64,000 bases of DNA, from contig BRON01000002.1 in assembly GCA_024345305.1 (NCBI GenBank), positions 620,001 through 684,000 of the forward strand, written 5' to 3'. Below are positions 23,625 to 34,014 of the stretch, one piece after another. The notes below the pieces were generated by a model. That model saw only the letters and a program-made list of their open reading frames with translations. It did not search any database and had not been told where the DNA came from. The stretch's first letter is position 1; every line of letters begins with the position of its first letter. Source of the DNA: Mrakia gelida (lineage: Eukaryota; Basidiomycota; Tremellomycetes; Cystofilobasidiales; Mrakiaceae). Both the position numbers and the translations under genes were made by a program.

Positions 23625-23850
23625 AAAACAAAAGAAAGCGAAACAGAGAGAGATCGAGATCGAGAGACGCGTCCGACGTTCTTCCTCCTCCTCCTCGCCG
23701 TTGTTGAGCTTCTTGCGAGTATATACAGGTATAGATCAGAGGTGTGTTTAGTACGATCCATGAATGACGGTCCCAAGTCGATCAAAGGGTTCCAGAGAGG
23801 GAAGCAGGAGTCTGGTCAATCAAAAGAAAAACGGCGACGCGCACCAAAAA
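23625..23850 (+). repeat. Dispersed intergenic repeat, copy B
   Basis: Begins in a GA-rich tract, then GAGACGCGTCCGACGTTCTT, a TCCTCC run, GTTGTTGAGCTTCTTGCGAG, TATACAGGTATAGATCAGAG, and later GCAGGAGTCTGGTCA and ACGGCGACGCGCACCA. The same ordered blocks recur about 360 bp downstream and inverted at 1480-1700. No tRNA follows this copy. Confidence 0.6.
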
Positions 23851-23989
23851 CCACCAACGCCCCAGCAGACCGACCGTTCGTCCTCTTGACGTGCCCTTTT
23901 CCTATTCGTGCCCAAAGGAGAAATGGATGCTGGATAGTAGAGCACTCAGAGCAGCATGTGAGGAGGGTGGAGAAACCAACGAGCAGCAG

Positions 23990-24190
23990 ACGGCGAGGGA
24001 GGAAAACGAGAAGCGAGAGAGAGACGCGTCCGACGTTCTTCCTCCTCCTCGTCGTTGTGGAGCTTCTCCGAAAGTACAGGTATAGATCACAAGTACACTA
24101 CGCATCAATAAATAAGAGGTCTCAAAAAGGAACAGAAGGGTCCGCAGAGGTGGCAGGAGCAACGGCGACGCGTACCAGCGACCGGCCCAC
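23990..24190 (+). repeat. Dispersed intergenic repeat, copy C, next to tRNA-Pro
   Basis: Carries the same blocks as copy B: GAGACGCGTCCGACGTTCTT, TCCTCCTCGTCGTTGTGGAG, GTACAGGTATAGATCA, GGTGGCAGGAGCAACGGCGA and CGCGTACCAGCGACC. It ends about 10 bp from the 3' end of the tRNA-Pro on the opposite strand, the same relation as copy A has to its tRNA fragment. Confidence 0.6.
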
Positions 24191-24201
24191 CCGCAGCAAA
24201 A

Positions 24202-24283
24202 GGCGCGATCCCGGGATTGAACCGAGGACCTCCAAGAAGTAAGAAAGCCCAAACTTGGCGTGATACCACTACACCAATCACGC
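24202..24283 (-). tRNA. tRNA-Pro (anticodon TGG) with 10-nt intron
   Basis: Read on the minus strand from 24283: acceptor GCGTGAT pairs with ATCGCGC over seven pairs (one G-U). The D-stem GTG..CAC, anticodon stem CCAAG/CTTGG, loop TTTGGG-T with anticodon TGG, and T-stem CTCGG/CCGGG with loop TTCAATC all form. About ten bases (CTTTCTTACT) follow position 37, the canonical tRNA intron site. Internal A- and B-box sequences are present, and a T run lies just past the 3' end. This is the only complete tRNA-Pro in the window; the other two copies are broken. Confidence 0.88.
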
Positions 24284-24466
24284 CATTTGGGTGGTGGTGG
24301 GAGAGACGACCATTTGAGGTGAGTTCGCCGTTCCTTTCGATCCTCATCATCGAGTTCTTCCCCCGACTGACCCGTTGCTCTTCTTGCCATTTCATCCGTC
24401 GTAGCCATCTCGCACGTCTCTTCTGGCCACCGCTTCTACTCATCACTACCAACTCAACAACATCGC

Positions 24467-25093
24467 ATGCAACTTCCCTTCAAGCATCAACCTTCTTCCC
24501 CTTCATCGGACGCGTCTCGTCCCCTCATTCTTCCCTGCTTTCTTCGTTACCTTCTTCGACGTGAGCCTCCCCCCCCCCTCTCCTCTCCTCGTATCATCCC
24601 ACCAGCCTTTGCTGACATATCCCTCGTCCTGCTCACTTCCAGATCATCGCCCTCCTCATGATCATCCGTCGTCGTCTCGTTCAATCGGATCCCCTCGTCT
24701 CGCTCTTCGCATCGTCTCGTCTTCACCATCGTGAGTCGCTCTCGCCTCTCCGCCTCTTTCACTCTCTATATTTAAGCGCTGACCACCTCCATTACTTGTC
24801 TCCTCTCTTCCAGCTCCCAGCGCTCGGCCTCATCGCATCAATCCGACCACCTCGTAGAAACAAGACTCGACGCGTCGAGCTCTCGCCTTGCGTTCGCTAG
24901 CCCTTCGCTTCACTATAACGTCGCTCGCATTAATTCATGGTCGCTTTCCCGACTACTCCCAACCCCTTCGCGAGATGGAGAGAGAACCAACGAGAGAAGC
25001 AAGAAGCGTGCATGCGAGAGAGGACCGGGCGAGGAACGAAAGAACGAACGAACGAAAGAAAGACGAGGGAGTAGCGAGCGAGCGAGAGGGTAA
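24467..25093 (+). CDS. Small spliced locus, coding frame uncertain
   Basis: Two textbook introns (24561-24642 and 24731-24813, both GTGAG..GCTGAC..CAG) and probably a third upstream (24319-24404) show that this plus-strand region is transcribed and spliced. With the ATG at 24467 the joined exons read a Ser/His/Arg-rich protein ending at a TAA near 25093. A second frame through the same exons, without an obvious ATG, reads a hydrophobic stretch (PAFFVTFFDIIALLMIIRR) and stops near 24856. I do not recognise either product. A spliced non-coding RNA is possible. The locus begins only about 35 bp from the tRNA-Pro 5' end. Confidence 0.35.
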
Positions 25094-25291
25094 GCAAGTG
25101 TAGGAGAAGTGCGAGAACAGTGCAGATAAGTAAGCAGGAGAGTCTAAGGGATGAAGGGGTTGCGCGAGAAAAGAGAACGAGAAGTGTAACAAAGAAGCGA
25201 AGAAAGAAGAGGGGGAAAGGGGGGTTGGGGGCAGGAGGAGGGGGAGGGGGAGGGGAGAGAAGCGAGGGAGACCACTATTCTAAGACGGTAC
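25094..25291. other. Purine-rich convergent 3' region
   Basis: A GA-rich segment with a G-rich tract near 25215-25260 lies between the small spliced locus and the stop of the minus-strand gene. It is presumably 3' UTR of both. Confidence 0.35.
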
Positions 25292-28052
25292 CTAAGTGTT
25301 GTAGAAAGTATCAAGCATATCCTCCAACTGAGCGAGGACCGAGAAGAAGTCGTAGAACCTAGCTCGAACGACCTGGTCGTCCGCCAACTCCTCGAACGCT
25401 CTCCCGTCTCCCACCAACTCGACCAGCTCCAGTCTCAACGCCCTACTCGACAACCAGACGACGTAGGTTCGAACATCCCTCAGCTCTAGCCTTCGCCTCC
25501 TTCCTCCGTCTTCTTTGCCACCGAGACAGGCGTTGTGGTAGGCGGGGATTTGGTGCTGACCCATGGCCTCGAGTAGAAGTCCCATGGCGGTGAGGTCGAC
25601 TCCGGAATGCAGAAGCGAGAGGTTATCGAAGAGGTTTTGGAGGGTTGCTCTGTAGGCATGATGGCTTTTATCCTTGCCGAGAGGGATGAGATGGACGACG
25701 AGGGTGTCGAGGTTGGTGGAGGGGTCGTTGAGGATCTCGTCGAAGGAGGGAGGAGGGCATTGGTCGACGAAGTCGGTGAGGTCGAGGACTTTGTAGTTTC
25801 CCATTGGGTCGATGTTCTCTCCAGCTACTTCGAACAAGGGGAAAGAGGAAGGAGACAGCGTCAGTTCGAGTCGGGCGACGCGGTCGATGGGACTGGAGAG
25901 AAGGAAGAAAGGGTTGAGCTCACCTGATCCTTCCAAGCGTTCGAGATACTTGACTCCCTGATCCAGACCGAAGAGAGCAGCCATTCTCTGAGACACTTCG
26001 TCTGATAGAAGGAAAGGAAAAGAATCGAGTCGTCAGCCCGGTGTTCGAGCTCAAGAGTCGCAGAGGAAAGACGGGATCGGGCGCGAGGAATCGCAAAACT
26101 CACTCAACGGCTGCTGAGGAACCACGACGACGGGTCGAGGGACGATGGGGAGTGCCTTCGGACCCTCCGGAACGTTGAGCTCGGCTCGCAGAGCATCGTC
26201 TTGAGGTTCGGGGTCCGGTGACGGAGCTCCATGGACGAGGGGAGACGAGCGAACGGCGTTGGGATTCTCTGGAAATGGGAGGGCGGGAAAGGAGTCAGCT
26301 CGAGTTCGAGACACGGAGACGAAGACGAGGCGATGGCACTGGAGGAAGAACAGACGAGACTCACCCTGCTCGTCCAACTTCTCTCTTCCCTTCCCCTTGT
26401 CGACCTTCTTCCCAGCTGGAGCGTCTCCTTCGTCCTCCTCCTCGTTGCTCTCCTCCCTCCTGAAGCCCGACGACGACGATGGACCAGCGTGACTGGAAGC
26501 TTGATATGCGGGAGATCTTGACGCAGTGGCGGTGGAAGTAGCGGCGGTGCTGTGGTTTGAACCAAAGAGGATGCGACCTTTAGTGAACGGGACGAAACGA
26601 CGCGACGATTCAGGAAGAATATGGACGTACGAGGTCCCAGCCTGGCTCTCGTCCTGCTCGGTGTCGACAACTCTGCTTTTGGGAGGGGTCGAGCCAAGGT
26701 CAGTGGAGAGCGGGGGAGAGAGAAAGGGACATGCGGTCGTTCGAGTCGGACGCGACGAAGCGAAAACTCACTTCTTTGAACGATCCAGTCGAGCGAGTCT
26801 TGTCTCCATTTTCGCTTCCATTGAGTGAACGGTGTCCTCTAGAGCCTTGAAATCATGATTCATGGAGTTGGCCGTGCTGCCGAGATGAAGGAAAAAGCGC
26901 AGGGTCAGTCTCGAATCGCGAACGACGCGGCGAAAGTCTGCAAACGAAGCTCACTCGAGTTGTCGCCTGAGCTCTTGCATCTCGGCTTCCATCTTGGCCA
27001 CCACGTCGTCCCTAGAAAAAAGGAATAGCGAAGAGGGAAGCAGATGATCAGCTTTCGATTCGGATCCTCTTCCCTCGACGACGAAGACGCGAACGAACTG
27101 ACCTTGCTCGAGAGTCTTCCCTCTCCGTCGCCTCTCGCCTCTTGCCCCTCTCGACCTCCTGCTCCAGCTGCGATTGAGCGTCGGCAAGCTTGACCTTGAG
27201 TTCTCCATCCTCCACTCCCGGATGCTCGTGTCCTCTGTCCGGCCTCGCCATGAGAACGAAGATGATGGTGAAGAGAGTGAGGACGAGGACGTCGTGTCGT
27301 GGGACTGGGGCTGAAAGGAGGAAGGCAAGGGGAAAGCGAACCAGTCAGAATCAACGAGGACGACGCGAGAAAGGAGGAGGAAGGGCAAAGTGGAGCTCAC
27401 ATAAACAGAGAGTGCGATAGCCCAAGAATCGACAACGCTCTTGAAGATCGATTCAGCGACGTGAAGAGCGTGGACGAGGACGTCAAGTTTCCTGTAGAGG
27501 GACAGACGAGGAAGATATTCACGAGTCAGCCTCGGCAAACCCTTCCGGCTCAACAACGAGCGCGATGGGAGAGGAGGAGGTGCTGATACTAACCGAAGGC
27601 TCTGAAGGGTCGACCTCGCATCCCTCCCTCCTCCATCTCGGTCTCCCTCCTCGGCCCTCCCGTCCAACAACATCATTCCCACGTTTGCTTCATCCTCGTC
27701 CTCGACCTCATCAACCTCCGAGCCATCCGATCTTCTAACAGCGGCGAGGGCAGGAGAGGGAGGGAGAGGATCCTCGTTCGATTCGACGTCGACTTGATGA
27801 GCTCGACTGTTGTTGTCGACGAAGGCGGGAGCCGAAGGTCGAGCAGCCGAAGGGAGAGGAGCGGGCTGTTGGTTGAAGATCGGGAAAGGCGGACTGATGG
27901 AAGATGGCTTGACATGGGCTCGTGGTCGAGGTAGTTCTGGAGGAGGAGCTCGAAGAGGAGCGGGTCGAGGGAGGAGGGAGGGTTGTTTGGTTGAACCCGA
28001 GGGTTGCTGGTTCTCCTTCTCCTCCTCCCCGAACTCCTTCCCTCCTCTCGAA
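25292..28052 (-). CDS. Unrecognised coiled-coil membrane protein, 5' end and one join unresolved
   Basis: The stop is at 25292. Exons read leftward: from about 28052 to 27594, 27491-27401, 27310-27103, 27011-26955, 26876-26772, 26675-26365, 26268-26104, 26001-25924, 25824-25292. The product has a Pro/Ser/acidic N-terminal region, a hydrophobic segment (HDVLVLTLFTIIFVLMA), then coiled coil (KLADAQSQLEQEVERGKRRE, AKMEAEMQELRRQLD) and a C-terminal domain of about 180 residues rich in L and D that I cannot assign. The exon ending at 27401 is in phase 0 but the next needs phase 1, so one nucleotide or a microexon is missing from my model. No in-frame ATG is seen at the 5' end before a TAG near 28050, so a further upstream exon is needed. 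Single-pass membrane location is inferred. Confidence 0.5.
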
Positions 28053-28429
28053 GTCTACCCTCCGGGGCTGGCGAGAAGAGAGGTGCTCGACTTTGTGCCG
28101 AGGTTGATGGAGGAGGAGGAAGAGCGAGCTCGGAGCAGAGCCGCGGAGGGTGAGGAGGAGGTGAGCAAGGAGGTCGGTCTTTCGCCTTGTTCTGCTTCGA
28201 GAAACGGGAAGACAAGTGAGGTGCAAAGTATTTTGATATCTGAGGATGGAGATCCAGGTGCGAGAAATGAAAAATTTGGAAGGGAAAGGCGGCTTCGCGC
28301 AAGACGAAGAGGAGGAAGGTCGCTCGCCTCCGTTTCAACCTTCCCTCCTCGTGTCTTATCATCCTTCCCACCACCACCACCACCTCCAACAACGCGCAAA
28401 CTCCCTTCTCTCACCCCTCCTCGCTTCTC

Positions 28430-28886
28430 CTCTTTCTCTCATCCATTCACTCGACAATCTTCACCTCTCCTTCAAGCGTCAAGGCCCGAAATATCCTTCG
28501 CTTGTTCAAACTCGCGCTGAACGCTGGCAATGCCTTTGTGAGTCCCCTCTCCTCCCTGCTCCTTCGATCGCTGTGAGAAGGGTAGCTGTGGGAGGTGGCC
28601 TAGGAGTTGCCGGTACTCGTGGGAGTGCTGGGGTGGGATCTGGAGTCGGGGGCGAGGGAGATGGGAGAAGAGAGGCGAGGGCTGAGGATGGTGTAAAGAG
28701 AAGGGAGAGGGCCGTCAGACCTTCCTGGCGGAGGAGGAGAGGCAGAAGAAGCTGAAGAAAGACAAGTCGGAGAACGCTCGATTGGTTGGAACGTGAGTCG
28801 TCTTCGCCTCGCTTTCCTCTCTCGACCCCTCGCTCGACGCGAACTGACGCGACGAACACATCTCCTCTTGCAGACGCAAAAACTAG
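28430..28886 (+). CDS. Small spliced gene, unrecognised, 5' end unresolved
   Basis: The 3' part is well supported: an exon ending at 28537 (reading ARNILRLFKLALNAGNAF), an intron to 28718, an exon 28719-28792 (TFLAEEERQKKLKKDKSENA) and a terminal exon ending in TAG at 28884-28886. Phases close. The reading frame has no ATG upstream before a stop at about 28268, so the first exon lies further left and overlaps the 5' region of the divergent minus-strand gene. The product would be a small basic, helix-rich protein; I do not recognise it. Confidence 0.4.
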
Positions 28887-29911
28887 TGCTATAAAGTCGC
28901 TGCGAGGGGAGAGCTGAGATGAGATGGTCCGTTGAGCTTCAGTCTCGCAAATTTTCTCCTTTTCTCTCGACTCTGTTTTTGAACGCGCGAAGGGTACTCG
29001 AACGAAACAGAAGACGGAGGGAGATGAGGAGAGGTGAAAGTTTGACGAAGATGAAAATTTGACCAAATCGATAAAATTTGAACCCCGGACCTCCAAGACT
29101 CCTAGCTTATGTGTATGCCCAAACTTGGCGTGTTAACCACTACACTATCCACGCCTCGATAGATTTTTCTACTTCGTTACGGCTGCTGCGTATTGGCCTG
29201 GCTGGGTCCTCTGAGCGAAAGCGTGGTTTTGTGCAAGGAGAGCGGTCGGTAAGTTGCGCGTCGCGCTCGCTTCGCTCGCGCCCGCTCCCACAGGAGGGAA
29301 GGTTCTGAGGCCCTCATCATCATCTTATTCATTCCCGCGATCGATCGCCTCCGAAAAGAGCGAATTAGAAGCTGACACACCGCCAGCGTGCCTCCCTCCC
29401 TTCAGATCCCTTCTTTCTACGCAGCCCGCCCTTCCGTCGAGAGCTCCAGCGGTGCTGCTGATCTACAAAGCGATCAACCCTTTGAGTAAAAGGGCTAGGT
29501 GTTATGTTGCGGCCGGAGTGGAAGGAGGAGAGGAAGAGAGCAGGGGTAGACCACGACGCGTCCACAACCAACGCTTTCCACGCCCCATCTCGTTCAAGAA
29601 GATTTATGACAAAAGGGAAGGAACTAGCAAGATCGAGCCAAGAAGACGTAAGTAACTAGGAAAGACGTGAACGGGGAAACAAAGACGCGTCTTCGAGGCG
29701 TCGAAAACGACGCGAGAGAAGGTAGAAATAAAGGGACGTGAGGTACGTGAAGAGCGGACTAAACTAAGAGACAAGGTCAAGAAACAAAGATGAGGGGGAA
29801 GAGGCGGTGTAGGCGGGTGTGTGTGCGGTAGAGAAGATGCGAGGAGGGAGGGAGGGGTAGGAGGTTGAGCTTGAGGCGAACGAACAACGGTCGTCGTCGT
29901 CGGTGGCGAGT
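28887..29911. other. Intergenic region with truncated tRNA-Pro and GC-rich hairpin
   Basis: About 1 kb between the small plus gene and the 3' end of the membrane-protein gene. Besides the tRNA-Pro fragment at 29070-29154 there is a palindromic GCGAGCGAAGCGAGC hairpin near 29262-29280. No protein gene is convincing. Confidence 0.4.
29070..29154 (-). pseudogene. 3'-truncated tRNA-Pro (TGG) fragment with intron
   Basis: From 29154 leftward the sequence has an intact acceptor 5' strand (GCGTGGA), D-arm, anticodon stem CCAAG, loop TTTGGG, an about 19-nt intron, CTTGG, and the T-stem 5' strand with TTCAAAT. After the T-loop it diverges: the T-stem 3' strand and acceptor 3' strand are replaced by AT-rich sequence that does not pair. 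Its 5' acceptor strand would pair with the 3' acceptor strand TTCGCGC left in the fragment at 1401-1468. Confidence 0.7.
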
Positions 29912-31301
29912 TTAAGACGATCCAGAGATCAAAGGAGCTCGCTCCTCGTCGTGAAGAGCGTTGAGTCCGCTCTTTCCAGACCTCCACTGTCAAGACGAAG
30001 GAAAATAGCACAGGTTGAGGGTCAGCGAGTGAAGGGGTGAGGACGGAGGGACGCGACAAGAAAAGAGGGACAAACGGTCAAAACGAGAGCCTTGAGAAGG
30101 AAGAAGGACGAGAGGATAGCGAATCCGAGAGCCGACCAGTGAATGAAGGCATTGCTCCTCTGGTGCTCGAAGATGGCCCAGAGAGTCCAGGTGATGACGG
30201 CGGATCCTCCTGAGGAAGCGAACGAAAGAAAGGACGCGTCAGATCGTGAGGAGGGAAGAGCGAGAGCAAACGAAGCCTGAACGAACCGATATCTCCCTCG
30301 TTGGACTGGAAAGCGTATCCGACAGCGGTGGTCTCAAGGAAGAGCAGAGCGAGGAAAACGAAGACCTTGGTTCCGATTCCGGCGTGGTGGTGAGCCTCTC
30401 GTCCGAAAGCCTCGAATCCAGAGAGAACGACGAGGACGAGGGCCCAGGCGTGGTAGAGGGAGAAGGGAAGGTGGACGAAGACTGAACGAACGCGAGGATC
30501 GAAAAAAGAGATGATCAGGACGAAACTCGAGACGAGACGACGGCGGACGAACGAAAAGAACTTGGACGGAAACACTCACGCTCATCGGCGAGGTTGCCAC
30601 CTCGGTGGTTCCTCTTGACCTGGATGTAGATGGCGGTGACGGCAGCGGAGACGAGGATGGAGGCGACGAAGGCGAGGATGTGGTACTGTCGAACTCCGAG
30701 CCAGGTGTAGGCGGTGGTGAGGAGACCGAGGAGAGCGAATCGCCACTCGATCTTATCGATGATGAGAGCCTTTCCGGTCTCGGCTGAGAGAGAAAGAAAG
30801 GAAGGAAGGAGGAGAGTCAGCGGGCGGTCGAGCTTGAAGACTCGACGCTGTGGAAGGCGAGACGACGCACTGAATTGGTAGACGACGAAGCCGAGGAGGA
30901 GGAGATGGATCAACGAGAAGACGTAGAAGGCGTAGGCGGCAGGAGTAAGATAGGTCTCCTGTAGAAGGCGAGCAAACGTCGTTGTCAGTTCCAGGCTCGT
31001 CGTCCGTCGTCGAGGAGCGAGGGCTGCGAGAGGAGATGAGGGTCGACGGAGATGATGGACGCACCTTCCCGAAGGTTCCGGTGAACGAGTAGACGTTGGA
31101 ACCTGGAGAGAAGCAAGAGAAGGGGAAAGCTGAGTTAGCTCGAGATAGAGAACGAGAGGAACACGGAGAAAGGCGAGGGAAGAGAAGGAGGAGGAAAGAG
31201 AAGGGAGGGAGGGAGCGAGCTCGATTTCTGAACTGACCGAGACTGGTGAAGAGGACAAGGACGTTGATGACCTTGAGGACAATGCCGTCTGTGATAGCCA
31301 T
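29912..31301 (-). CDS. Polytopic membrane protein, unassigned
   Basis: Seven exons (31301-31238, 31102-31065, 30958-30871, 30783-30577, 30481-30287, 30209-30076, 29986-29912) give 266 residues with closed phases. I count seven or eight hydrophobic segments, for example [86 protein letters not shown] and [17 protein letters not shown]. The C-terminus carries DEERAPLI, an acidic dileucine-like sorting motif, suggesting an endosomal or vacuolar membrane, which is inference. Conserved Trp and His residues sit between helices (EAHHHAG). It looks like an uncharacterised fungal family; I do not name it. Confidence 0.75.
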
Positions 31302-31882
31302 GTTGAATGAAGAACTGGGGAGGTCTAGATGGTGGTAGAAGAGAGGAAAAGAAGGGGGAGGGTCAGCATGAGGTTTCTCGAAGCGAGAAGGAAGGGAGAT
31401 GGGGCGATCGATTCAACCGAAGCGAGCTCGGCAAATTCTCACTCTCCACCTCTCAACTCTTCAACAGAGGTGGAGAAGACTGGGAAGGGAAAAGAGAGAA
31501 GATTTTCCACCTCGCAAAGAGGGAAGGAAGGCTCTCAGTGGGAGGGGAGTGGTGTGATCCGAGCTCATCTGACCCTCTCCTTCCTCCTCCTACTTCCTAC
31601 TTCTCTCCCTCTTCTTCACAACCCTTCATCCCTCTGAGCGCACTCGCCCCCTCGTCAAATCGAACGGGAAGAGAAGACTCACCTTGAGGTAGAAAGAGAG
31701 AAGGGGAGGAGCTCGTGGCCGTTGGTGGGGAATCAACGAAAACCGAGACTGGTGACGACTTGAACGTCTTGAACTTCGACGGGGGGGCCTTGGTCTGCGG
31801 AGGAAGGAAACAACAGAGCACGCGCAGAGCGGAGAAAAACTTGCCTTGACGACGAGGGACATGACTACCATAGATACGAAAA
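31302..31882. other. Intergenic region, promoter of membrane protein gene
   Basis: 581 bp between the stop of the Swd1 gene and the start of the membrane-protein gene, both on the minus strand. GA-rich near 31320-31350. No gene seen. Confidence 0.4.
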
Positions 31883-34014
31883 TCAAAACAACGTCTCCCA
31901 CCCAGTCTCGACCCTTCCTTCCTCGTCCAAGTGCAGAGGCAAGAACCAATCGACTTTCCCATCTTCGTCCTCGTCGTCCTCCCACCACCACCGTTCCTGC
32001 TGAACTGGAACGGGCGCCGAGTCCTCCTCCATCGCGTCGTCGAGAGGTGCAGAGTGATGAGGTAGAGGAGCTGGAGCAAGGACGGGGGAGACGGTGAGGA
32101 TGTCGATGGGGTAGTCTTCCTCGAGGCGTTTTCGACGGAGGAGGGAGGACGCGTCTTCCTGAGGGGGGCGAGGAGGACCAACCGAGGGAGGAGGAAAAGG
32201 TCAGCGAGGAAGAACGGGATCAAGAGTCGGGAAAGGCTGAGGACGAACCAGATCGAACTCGTCTTCCTTCTCCTCGTAGATGTGATTCTCCTCCAACTCC
32301 TCGAACCCAGGAGCGAACGCGCTCCAGGTATCGGCCATCGCTGTCGACCAGATGTGCACTGACCCCAGAGAAGATACCGATGCGATCATGGGACGAGTTG
32401 GGTGCCACTGAAAAGCGCGCGAAACGAGGTCAGGTCGAGTCGAGCAAGGGTGGATCACCAGGAGGTCGAGACGAGACGAGACGAAGAAGAGAGCACGAAC
32501 CGTCACGTCCTCCAGCGGTTCCTTAGGTCCCTCGAGGATCTTCTGAAGAGTTCCCTCTCCCCGATCCCAAATGTACACGTCGTGCGAAGCTTTGTGACCG
32601 GCACCTGCGAGACGGAAAAAGCCGAAGGGAGAAGGTCAACACGCGTCGTCGATCCGTCCTTTCGCTCTCGAGTTGCTGAATCCGATAGACTCACCTCCGA
32701 TCACGTACTCTCCATCACCAGAGAATCCAACTCCATTCCAAGGTGTTCGGTTGATGAGATCCTGGAACCGATGAAGCGGCGTGACCTGGATCTCTTCGTC
32801 GGGGTTGTCTGGATCAGGAGAGACGGCGAGGACTCGAACAGCTCGGTCGGTTGAGTTGATGACGATGTTGCTGGAGGATCGAGGGTAGATCAGGTCAGCT
32901 TCCGGTCTTCGGCGTCGAGAAGGATGATGAGAGAGGCGAGGAAGGAGAAGAGACGACTCACCGACCGAACCGATCAAACTCCATCGTTCGAATCGCAGAG
33001 TTCGAGATTTTGATCCTGTCCACGACCTTCGAAACACCGAACGAGATGCCTGTCAGCTTCAAGCCCTCCACCTGGGTACCAGAAGTTCAGAAGAAACAGC
33101 CAAACTCACCTCCCTCGTCTTCCCATCGAAGACCAACAACTCCCCTCCCTTCGTCCCCAAGAACATCCTCCTCCCATCAGGCGAGAACCTTGCCGTCACG
33201 AACGCAGGCTTCTTCCTCACCACCTCCTGCTGAACGAACTCCCTCTCCTTGCCCCTCCCTCCTCCTCCTCCTCCATCCGAGCGCGAAGGCGAGGCTGATC
33301 CTGAAGCTGAAGACTCAGCGACCTCCTCTGGCGTGAAGACGTCGAAGATCTCGTGTCGAGCTGAGGAGGAAGGTCGGAGGTCGATGAGGAAAGCTTGGTT
33401 GGTGGAGAGGGTGACGAGAACGATTTGGCTGTGTCGAGCAGAGATGAAGAGCAAAGACGATGAGCGTTCTTTGAGCTCGAAGGGAAGAGAGGAGGGAGGG
33501 AGGAGAGACGAACGAGTTGTGAGGATGGAAGCACGCTTCGAGCACTGGAGCTTCGAATCGAAGAGTTTCCTTCCGATCTCCAGTTTCGAGATCCCAGATG
33601 ACGCAGGTGCTATCCTTGGAGGACGAGAGCAAGAATCTAGAGTTTCTCGACCAGCTGGAAAGAAGCGAAAAGGCAGAGAAGGAGGAATCGCGTGAGCTCG
33701 ACGTTTTCCTTCCCTTCTCCCTTCGACGATCCCATCTCCTCGGCTCTTCCCATCCACTCTTCTTCAAACCAGAGAATACATGACACTCACCATACACTCT
33801 CGACCTGCTTCGAGTGACCCTGACCTACCCAGGCTACTCCCTTGGTCTCTACATCCCAAACGGAGACGAACCCATCCGCCCTGCCCACGGCGAGGAAGGA
33901 TCCAGCGTAGAAGCCTGAAGGGTTGAACCTCGAGCAGTGGGCTGAGTCGTCGAGGGTATACGATATCTCATCTGGGACTGCGTCTCCGAAAGGGTTGAGG
34001 AGCTCGACGTTCAT
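31883..34014 (-). CDS. SWD1: COMPASS/Set1C complex WD40 subunit (Swd1/RbBP5 family)
   Basis: Eight exons (34014-33791, 33654-33514, 33428-33110, 33026-32962, 32870-32695, 32604-32501, 32407-32249, 32158-31883) sum to 487 residues. The start MNVELLNPFGDAVPDEI is the RbBP5/Swd1 N-terminus. WD repeats follow: FLAVGRADGFVSVWDVE, GHSKQVESVCWSRNSRFLLS, DSTCVIWDLETG, VTARFSPDGRRMFLGT, NGVGFSGDGEYVIGG, VTWHPTRPMIASVSSLGSVH. An acidic tail (EEDYPIDILTV, WWWEDDEDEDG) follows. In the nucleus the family holds Set1 and drives histone H3 lysine 4 methylation. An ATG 84 nt upstream is in frame but sits in the short gap to the divergent F-box gene, so the conserved Met at 34014 is preferred. Several introns use GTTCGT. 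Confidence 0.92.

Larger units (their letters stand above)
23328..24201. other. Intergenic repeat-rich segment
   Basis: 874 bp after the transporter stop. It contains two head-to-tail copies of a dispersed repeat (listed separately). A long open frame across it is made of the repeated sequence and antisense tRNA and is not supported as a gene. Confidence 0.5.

Noticed and set aside
23487..24242. A 251-codon plus-strand open frame
   Set aside because: It is built of two copies of the intergenic repeat and the antisense of the tRNA-Pro. The protein-level repeat reflects DNA duplication; there are no splice signals and no family resemblance.
31597..31882. Extension of the Swd1 gene through a GC-AG intron into a hydrophobic tail
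   Set aside because: Recounting the frame shows a natural TGA at 31883-31885 right after the acidic tail; the hydrophobic reading belongs to another frame.
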